The notes under the pieces were generated by a model. That model made no database searches, had not been told where the DNA came from, and saw nothing but the letters and a program-made list of their open reading frames with translations. DNA of 64,000 bases from Erwinia psidii (GTDB lineage Bacteria > Pseudomonadota > Gammaproteobacteria > Enterobacterales > Enterobacteriaceae): contig NZ_RHHM01000005.1 of assembly GCF_003846135.1 (NCBI RefSeq), forward strand, positions 62,001-126,000, written 5' to 3'. Shown one piece after another: positions 58,894-64,000 of this stretch (position 1 is the stretch's first letter; each line of letters starts with the position of its first letter). Position numbers and translations under genes: made by a program.

Positions 58894-60552
58894 ATGAAAA
58901 AACTGCATTTTATGACCCAGTACCGGGTTTGTTGTTTTATCGCTTTTTACATCGGAATTGTTTTAAATCTGCCGATCTTTTTCCGCCGTTACCACCAGCT
59001 GCATTACGATGCCGCTTTATCAACCGCCATTGAGGTTGTGGCGGCTTTTTCGCTGGTGCTTTTTATCACCTTGCTGGCCTCTATGGCGGGGCGCCTGCTG
59101 TTTCGTATTTTACTCTCTTTGCTGGCACTCATTTCGGTGACGGCCAGCTACTACATGATCTTTTTTAATGTCGATATTGGCTACGGCATTATTGCTGCGG
59201 TAATGGCCACTGACAGTCTGGATTTATCAAGGGAGTCAGTTGGCTGGAATTTCGCACTCTGGCTGATACTGGTCAGTCTGTTACCGCTGCTGGTGCTGTG
59301 GCTGACGCCATTGCCTGAAGCTGAACTGGTTCGCCGCAACGGCCTGGCGTTTCTTCGCCGTGGCGCTGTTATGCTGGCCGCAGGCGTATGCTGCTGGCTG
59401 CCGCTGAAAGTGATGGGAAATCATCAGGAAGATCTCGACAGGCAACATAACCGGATGATGGCCAGCTATGGCGGGGTGGTGGCAGGGAGTTATTCTCCTT
59501 CAAACTGGCTCTCCGGGATGGGATTGTTGGCTTACAGTAGCTGGAGTCAGGCGGAGGACAGTCGCAATCTTTTCGATCCTGCATCACACTTCACCTACAT
59601 CCCGCCAAAGGATGTTAACGATCTTTATGTGGTATTTGTGATCGGTGAAAGCGCCCGCCGCGATCACATGGGGGTCTATGGCTACAGCCGCGACAACACA
59701 CCGTACCTTGATAAAGAAACTCACCTTGCGGCATTACAGGGTTATTCCTGTGACACTTCCACCAAGCTGTCACTGCGCTGCATGTTCGTACGTGAAGGCG
59801 GCGCTTCTGAAGCGCCGGAGCGCACGCTAAAAGAGATGAACGTGTTCACGGTGATGAAAAAACAGGGCTTCTCTTCAGAACTGTTTGCCATGCAGAGTGA
59901 GGCGTGGTTTTACAACAAAGTAATGGCCGATGACTATGCATTGCGCGAAACCATCCAGTCTGAAAAGCGTAACGTAGGTAAACCCATTGACGATATGGCA
60001 CTGGTCAGCGAACTGAAAGATTCCCTCGACCGGCATCCGCAGGGTAGACATTTGGTGGTGTTGCATACCAAAGGCTCGCACTATCTCTATACCGAACGTT
60101 ATCCACGTGAGTTTGCCCGCTACCAACCGGAATGCAGAGGTATAGACGATCGCTGTTCAGCACAGGAGATGATCAACGCTTACGATAACAGCCTGCTTTA
60201 CACGGATTTTGTGCTGGAACAGGTGTTTAATCAGCTGCGAAACCGTAACGCCATCGTGTTTTATGCCTCGGATCACGGTGAGTCTATCTCGGAAAATATG
60301 CATTTTCACGGCACCCCGCGTAATCAGGCACCCATCGAGCAGCGTTCCATACCGATTATGGTTTGGGCATCGGACAAGTTCCTGCAACAGCCTGCTAATG
60401 CGGCGGCATTCAGCCAGTTGCAGACGCTGGCAAAGAATAAAACGCCGGTTTTTCACGAAAAGCTGTTTGACAGCATCCTTGGCTGTAGCGGGTTTACATC
60501 ACCGGATGGTGGGATAAATGCATTGCGTAACTGGTGTCACGTCACTCCGTAA
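58894..60552 (+). CDS. eptB: Kdo2-lipid A phosphoethanolamine transferase EptB-like
   Basis: This inner-membrane enzyme transfers phosphoethanolamine from phosphatidylethanolamine to the outer Kdo of LPS. The ATG at 58894 gives 552 residues whose N terminus aligns with E. coli EptB without a gap; upstream in-frame starts add unrelated residues. There are about five membrane helices (first 180 residues) and a periplasmic sulfatase-fold domain with VVFVIGESARRDHMGVYGY, the catalytic Thr in CDTSTKLSLRCMFVREGG, HTKGSH and YASDHGESISE. The C terminus GCSGFTSPDGGINALRNWCH is EptB-specific. It changes LPS charge and can lower sensitivity to cationic peptides. Confidence 0.9.
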   Translation: MKKLHFMTQYRVCCFIAFYIGIVLNLPIFFRRYHQLHYDAALSTAIEVVAAFSLVLFITLLASMAGRLLFRILLSLLALISVTASYYMIFFNVDIGYGIIAAVMATDSLDLSRESVGWNFALWLILVSLLPLLVLWLTPLPEAELVRRNGLAFLRRGAVMLAAGVCCWLPLKVMGNHQEDLDRQHNRMMASYGGVVAGSYSPSNWLSGMGLLAYSSWSQAEDSRNLFDPASHFTYIPPKDVNDLYVVFVIGESARRDHMGVYGYSRDNTPYLDKETHLAALQGYSCDTSTKLSLRCMFVREGGASEAPERTLKEMNVFTVMKKQGFSSELFAMQSEAWFYNKVMADDYALRETIQSEKRNVGKPIDDMALVSELKDSLDRHPQGRHLVVLHTKGSHYLYTERYPREFARYQPECRGIDDRCSAQEMINAYDNSLLYTDFVLEQVFNQLRNRNAIVFYASDHGESISENMHFHGTPRNQAPIEQRSIPIMVWASDKFLQQPANAAAFSQLQTLAKNKTPVFHEKLFDSILGCSGFTSPDGGINALRNWCHVTP

Positions 60553-60762
60553 AGGTGCCTGAAAGCCCACAGGCAAAAGGAGTTTGCCGGAAAGAACAGC
60601 TCAGACACGTGCGCCTGCGTGTCCGGGAATGGACAAAAAATACGCAGGAAAGGCCCGGCTCAGGGGATGACAGTCCTTAAGTGGCTGTCATCTTTGCCTG
60701 AAGGGCCACAAGCAGGTATTCTGTTGCCCGAATTTACTGAGACAGCTTCCATTGAGGTCGAC

Positions 60763-61959
60763 ATGATTATTAAACCACGCATCCGTGGCTTTATCTGTGT
60801 TACTGCCCATCCGGCGGGTTGCAAAGCTAACGTTGAGAAACAGATTGAATACGTCACCAGCCACGGTCATATCGCCGGTGGTCCAAAGAAAGTACTGGTG
60901 ATTGGTGCTTCCACAGGTTACGGTCTCGCAGCCCGCATCTCTGCTGCATTTGGCTGTGGAGCCGATACCCTGGGGGTGTTTTTTGAGCGCCCAGGTGAAG
61001 AGAATAAACCCGCTACTGCAGGCTGGTACAACGCCGCTGCTTTTGAAACTGCCGCTCAGGCAAAAGGATTATATGCCACCAGCATCAACGGTGACGCTTA
61101 CTCTGATGAAGTAAAACAGAAGACCATTGAACTGATTAAACAGGATCTGGGGCAAGTTGATCTGGTGGTGTACAGCCTGGCAGCGCCACGCCGAACGCAC
61201 CCGAAAACCGGGGAAGTGTTTAATTCCACCCTGAAACCCGTTGGTAAGACGCTGGTGACCCGTGGTCTTAACACCGATAAAGAAACCATCACCGATATTA
61301 CTCTTGAGGCAGCTTCTGCGGAAGAGATCGCCGGTACGGTCGCAGTGATGGGGGGGGAAGACTGGCAAATGTGGATTGACTGCCTTAACGCGGCAGGGGT
61401 TCTGGCTGATGGGGCGAAAACCACCGCCTTTACCTATCTTGGCGAACAGATCACACATGATATTTACTGGAACGGCTCCATCGGTGAGGCCAAGAAAGAT
61501 CTGGACAAGCGCGTGCTGTCAATTCGTGAGTCGCTGGCTGAACAGGGTGGAGATGCGCGGGTATCGGTGCTGAAAGCGGTAGTAACTCAGGCCAGTTCTG
61601 CTATCCCGGTGATGCCACTTTATCTGTCATTGCTGTTTAAGGTGATGAAAGAGAAGGGTACTCACGAAGGCTGCATAGAACAGGTCTATGGCTTATTCAA
61701 AGACAGTCTGTATGGTTCATCACCGGTTATGGATGATGTGGGCCGTCTGCGCGCTGACTATAAAGAGTTGCAGCCAGAAGTACAGGACGAAGTGGTCCGT
61801 CTGTGGCCAACCGTCAGCAATGAAAATCTCAATGAACTGACCGATTTCGTCGGTTATAAAACAGAGTTCCTGCAGCTGTTTGGTTTTGGTCTTGAGGGCG
61901 TTGATTATGATGCTGACGTCAACGCTGACGTGAAGATCAATCACCTGGTACAGATGTAA
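60763..61959 (+). CDS. fabV: Enoyl-ACP/trans-2-enoyl-CoA reductase FabV
   Basis: FabV reduces trans-2-enoyl thioesters with NADH in fatty-acid elongation; its best-known homologues are triclosan-resistant alternatives to FabI. The ATG at 60763 (GAGG five bases upstream) gives 398 residues starting [20 protein letters not shown]. Motifs are [18 protein letters not shown] (NAD loop), VYSLAAPRR, and the Y-x8-K active site in [10 protein letters not shown]. The frame is open upstream to 60619 without family support. Whether FabI is also encoded elsewhere is not visible. Confidence 0.95.
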   Translation: MIIKPRIRGFICVTAHPAGCKANVEKQIEYVTSHGHIAGGPKKVLVIGASTGYGLAARISAAFGCGADTLGVFFERPGEENKPATAGWYNAAAFETAAQAKGLYATSINGDAYSDEVKQKTIELIKQDLGQVDLVVYSLAAPRRTHPKTGEVFNSTLKPVGKTLVTRGLNTDKETITDITLEAASAEEIAGTVAVMGGEDWQMWIDCLNAAGVLADGAKTTAFTYLGEQITHDIYWNGSIGEAKKDLDKRVLSIRESLAEQGGDARVSVLKAVVTQASSAIPVMPLYLSLLFKVMKEKGTHEGCIEQVYGLFKDSLYGSSPVMDDVGRLRADYKELQPEVQDEVVRLWPTVSNENLNELTDFVGYKTEFLQLFGFGLEGVDYDADVNADVKINHLVQM

Positions 61960-61995
61960 CTTTCACCGTGTAACATACCAGAAACACAACCGATC

Positions 61996-62011
61996 AGGCA
62001 GGCTGCCTTTT
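61996..62011 (+). terminator. Short terminator after fabV
   Basis: AGGCA and TGCCT pair around GGC and are followed by TTT, about 37 bp after the fabV stop. It is a short stem. Confidence 0.4.
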
Positions 62012-62053
62012 ACTCTGACCGCTGTTGCAGCGCGGAGTGACAGGCAGTCTTTT

Positions 62054-62182
62054 TCATTCCCGCAATGACGTTTGCCACCAGACGATTGCCAGTAATCCGA
62101 AAAGGAACACCGCACTGATAAACGCCCATTTGCGTGGTGGTTTGTGGTGGGATACCGGGCCTTTGCCCATCTGTGGTGGCAT
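62054..62182 (-). CDS. Predicted 42-residue single-span membrane protein
   Basis: The minus-strand frame encodes a basic, Pro-rich N terminus (MPPQMGKGPVSHHKPPRKW) and a hydrophobic helix (AFISAVFLFGLLAIVWW), ending QTSLRE. Positive charges before the helix predict an N-in topology. It is too short for standard gene callers. No strong ribosome-binding site is seen. No family is recognised. A longer overlapping frame on the same strand (62010-62294) has no protein-like pattern, so this frame is preferred. Confidence 0.45.
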   Translation of the reverse strand: MPPQMGKGPVSHHKPPRKWAFISAVFLFGLLAIVWWQTSLRE

Positions 62183-62294
62183 AAAATTCACTTATCTTAG
62201 CCAGACACCAAAGTAAGCTCCCTTGATAATCAGCAGGGGGGAAATCCTGCCACCGTTTTGTCATGTCAGTTCCGCTTCTTTTCTGCGAAAACAC

Positions 62295-62864
62295 AACGAA
62301 AATCTCTGATACTGTCAGGTAAGACCATTCGGTTAATTCAATGTGTTGTTTATATTTCAGGAATTATCCTAATTAACGCATCTGGTCAGTGCACTGCATT
62401 TATCGACCCGAAGTGAAACAAAATATTTCATTTTCGCGGCGTAATTTTAACGCCGTCTGATGTATTTTCTGTAATATTAACGGCTCACATTCTTGATAAA
62501 GTACCTTGTCAGATAAAACATAAACCGTTCATTTTCTGTTTTAATGACCAGACTGAGGGCGATTTATAAGGGCCATTAATAGTCAGACGGCTGGTTCAAC
62601 TGTTTAATTACATTGGTTATAAAATGCCTTCCGCAAGGCAATGATTAGCAAGTGCATGCTAATTTTTGTTCGTCAAAATTTTTTATTTAGCTATTCTCTG
62701 GTTAACGTTATTACCGAGACTGCGTTGCCAGCGTGATAAAAAGGTTTTGTTGGTTGGCTAATGAATCTGTGGTATAGGATCCAATTGCCAGTCCGCCTGT
62801 TGGCTGCAATTATCCAGTGCAACTGCGGTTAATCCTTATCAAACTGAAACAATATGAGGTGTTC
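62295..62864 (+). other. A+T-rich intergenic region upstream of the carbonic anhydrase gene
   Basis: About 570 bp, A+T-rich, no supported gene. Presumably promoter DNA of the carbonic anhydrase gene. Confidence 0.4.
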
Positions 62865-63584
62865 ATGGAATCTGGAAGAAGACTTTTCATAAAAAAAGCC
62901 ACCCTTTTTTCAACGGTAGTCGCCAGTGGTCTTTTAACGGGCATTCCTTTTAGCGCCGGGGCAGATTCCGGGCTTCTCAGCAAAGAGGAACGTGATGAAC
63001 TTTCTCCAGATGAAGTCATTGCAAGGATTAAAAGTGGTAACGACAGATTCAGAAAGGGTGAAAAACTTGAGCATGATTTCCTTTCTCAGAAACGAAGCAG
63101 TCGGAATGGGCAGTATCCGATTGCGGTAATCCTGGGATGTATAGATTCAAGGACCCCAGCTGAAATTATCACCGATACAGGCATCGGGGAATTATTTAAC
63201 TGCCGCGTGGCAGGGAACATAGAAAATGAAGATATTCTTGGTAGCCTTGAATTTTCCTGCGCGTTATCAGGGGCCAAAATTGTTATGGTAATGGGGCACA
63301 CTAAATGTGGTGCAATTAAAGGAGCGGCATCGGATGCAAAACTGGGTAATCTCACATCGCTGCTTGAAAAAATCAAACCGGCAATAGAAAAAACAGATTA
63401 TTCCGGTGAGAAAGACGTTAACGATTATCAATATATTGATGCTATTGCCAAAACTAATGTGCAGCTGACAATCGAAAATATCAGAAAAAAAAGTCAAGTT
63501 CTCGCTTCGCTTGAAAAAGACGGAAAAATTAAAATAGTCGGCACCATGTACCATCTTGAAGGTGGTCGGCTGGAATTTCTTTAG
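62865..63584 (+). CDS. Periplasmic beta-class carbonic anhydrase with Tat-like signal
   Basis: This 239-residue protein should interconvert CO2 and bicarbonate in the periplasm. The N terminus ESGRRLFIKKATLFSTVVAS has a twin-arginine motif (RRLFIK) and a hydrophobic core, with processing near residue 32. The beta carbonic anhydrase core has zinc ligands Cys92, His145 and Cys148 (GCIDSRTPAEI and GHTKCGAIKGA) with the Asp94-Arg96 dyad. The ATG at 62865 has GAGG seven bases upstream; an upstream in-frame start adds 16 unrelated residues. The A+T-rich DNA suggests acquisition. Followed by a strong terminator. Confidence 0.9.
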   Translation: MESGRRLFIKKATLFSTVVASGLLTGIPFSAGADSGLLSKEERDELSPDEVIARIKSGNDRFRKGEKLEHDFLSQKRSSRNGQYPIAVILGCIDSRTPAEIITDTGIGELFNCRVAGNIENEDILGSLEFSCALSGAKIVMVMGHTKCGAIKGAASDAKLGNLTSLLEKIKPAIEKTDYSGEKDVNDYQYIDAIAKTNVQLTIENIRKKSQVLASLEKDGKIKIVGTMYHLEGGRLEFL

Positions 63585-63736
63585 TGGCTGATGTGATCAG
63601 ACGCTATTGAGCAATCGCTAGCGGGTAGTTTTGCCAACCCGCCACTTAGTTACCCAAAACTGAAACGAGTATCTCTGTATGTAGCCACGCTTCGGTAATG
63701 CCGTAATAAAGGATCTTTCTCGACATTATCTGCACT

Positions 63737-63770
63737 ATCGCCGTCACAGAAATGTGTCGGCGATTTTTTT
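63737..63770 (+). terminator. Terminator after the carbonic anhydrase gene
   Basis: ATCGCCG and CGGCGAT plus inner CACA/TGTG pair around GAAA and are followed by seven T. Confidence 0.85.
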
Positions 63771-63778
63771 GCGCTTAT

Positions 63779-64000
63779 TTAAACATGCTGTTTATTGTTT
63801 ACCTGGCAGCTTTCGAGCAGGTTTACCATCGCCCGCAGATTGGCTGATGCGGCGCCTCTTTGCCATACCAGCCAGATGGCTATTTTCCCCCTCTGCTCGG
63901 CGATTGGCCATGCCTGTACGCTGTCGCGGCCCGGCATGTTCTCCAGCATACTCAGTGGGATCATCGCCAACCCAGCTCCTGCGCTGACGCAGGCAACAAT
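63779..64000 (-). CDS. LysR-family transcriptional regulator, C-terminal part
   Basis: This is the 3' end of a gene whose start lies beyond the window. The frame reads IVACVSAGAGLAMIPLSMLE and then WPIAEQRGKIAIWLVWQRGA through to a stop at 63779. The GAGLAMIP segment and the following conserved WLVW-type strand are typical of the LysR substrate-binding domain end. Target genes are unknown. It is convergent with the carbonic anhydrase gene. Confidence 0.75.
   Translation of the reverse strand: MVACVSAGAGLAMIPLSMLENMPGRDSVQAWPIAEQRGKIAIWLVWQRGAASANLRAMVNLLESCQVNNKQHV

Overview
The window is chromosomal DNA of a gamma-proteobacterium of the Erwinia/Pantoea type (Erwiniaceae). Gene order follows the E. 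coli galU-to-yciH segment almost gene for gene and then jumps to ldhA-ydbH-ynbE-ydbL. The trp operon has separate trpG and trpD genes. One promoter is a near-perfect hrp box, the HrpL target of plant-associated Hrp type III secretion systems, which points to a plant-associated Erwinia or relative. The species cannot be fixed from this window.

Layout. 0-2.8 kb: 3' end of galU, then ugd and a UDP-glucuronate 4-epimerase gene, a nucleotide-sugar block feeding surface polysaccharides. 2.9-8.5 kb: hns, tdk, adhE and a MarC-family gene (ychE). 9.1-16.5 kb: opp oligopeptide transporter with two tandem oppA paralogues. 16.6-23.2 kb: yciU, clsA, an unidentified 210-residue protein where E. coli has kch, yciI, tonB, yciA, yciB, yciC. 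23.2-26.2 kb: an accessory patch in place of E. coli ompW-yciEFG. It holds a frameshifted ykgJ pseudogene, a predicted zinc-metalloprotease effector, a CesT-like chaperone gene directly upstream of it, a hrp box in front of both, and a BON-domain lipoprotein. 26.3-33.1 kb: trpEGDCBA with promoter/operator, leader peptide and attenuator. 33.2-44.5 kb: rnm, yciO, an extra glycosyltransferase (yciQ absent), rluB (btuR absent), yciK, sohB, yciN, topA, cysB, ymiA, yciX. 44.5-45.3 kb: no acnA, only debris and an orphan terminator. 45.3-50.4 kb: ribA, pgpB, lapA, lapB, pyrF, yciH and a DUF333 lipoprotein. 50.4-54.7 kb: ldhA and ydbH-ynbE-ydbL. 54.7-58.7 kb: a graveyard of mobile-element remnants (IS6, serine recombinase, IS110/IS1111, IS30) around a small periplasmic-protein gene, a coiled-coil gene and a GNAT acetyltransferase. 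58.9-64 kb: eptB, fabV, a small membrane ORF, a Tat-type beta carbonic anhydrase and the 3' end of a LysR regulator.

How it fits together. Most of the window is housekeeping: nucleotide-sugar supply, fermentation (adhE, ldhA), peptide uptake, envelope lipids and LPS control (clsA, pgpB, lapAB, ydbH-ynbE-ydbL, eptB), tryptophan, pyrimidine and riboflavin synthesis, and DNA topology. The accessory DNA sits in discrete slots between conserved genes. The most notable item is the hrp-box/chaperone/metalloprotease cassette at 23.9-25.7 kb. The second is the pair at 55.2-55.9 kb, where the C-terminal remnant of an unknown protein abuts an intact exported-protein gene. That arrangement resembles a leftover toxin-immunity pair.
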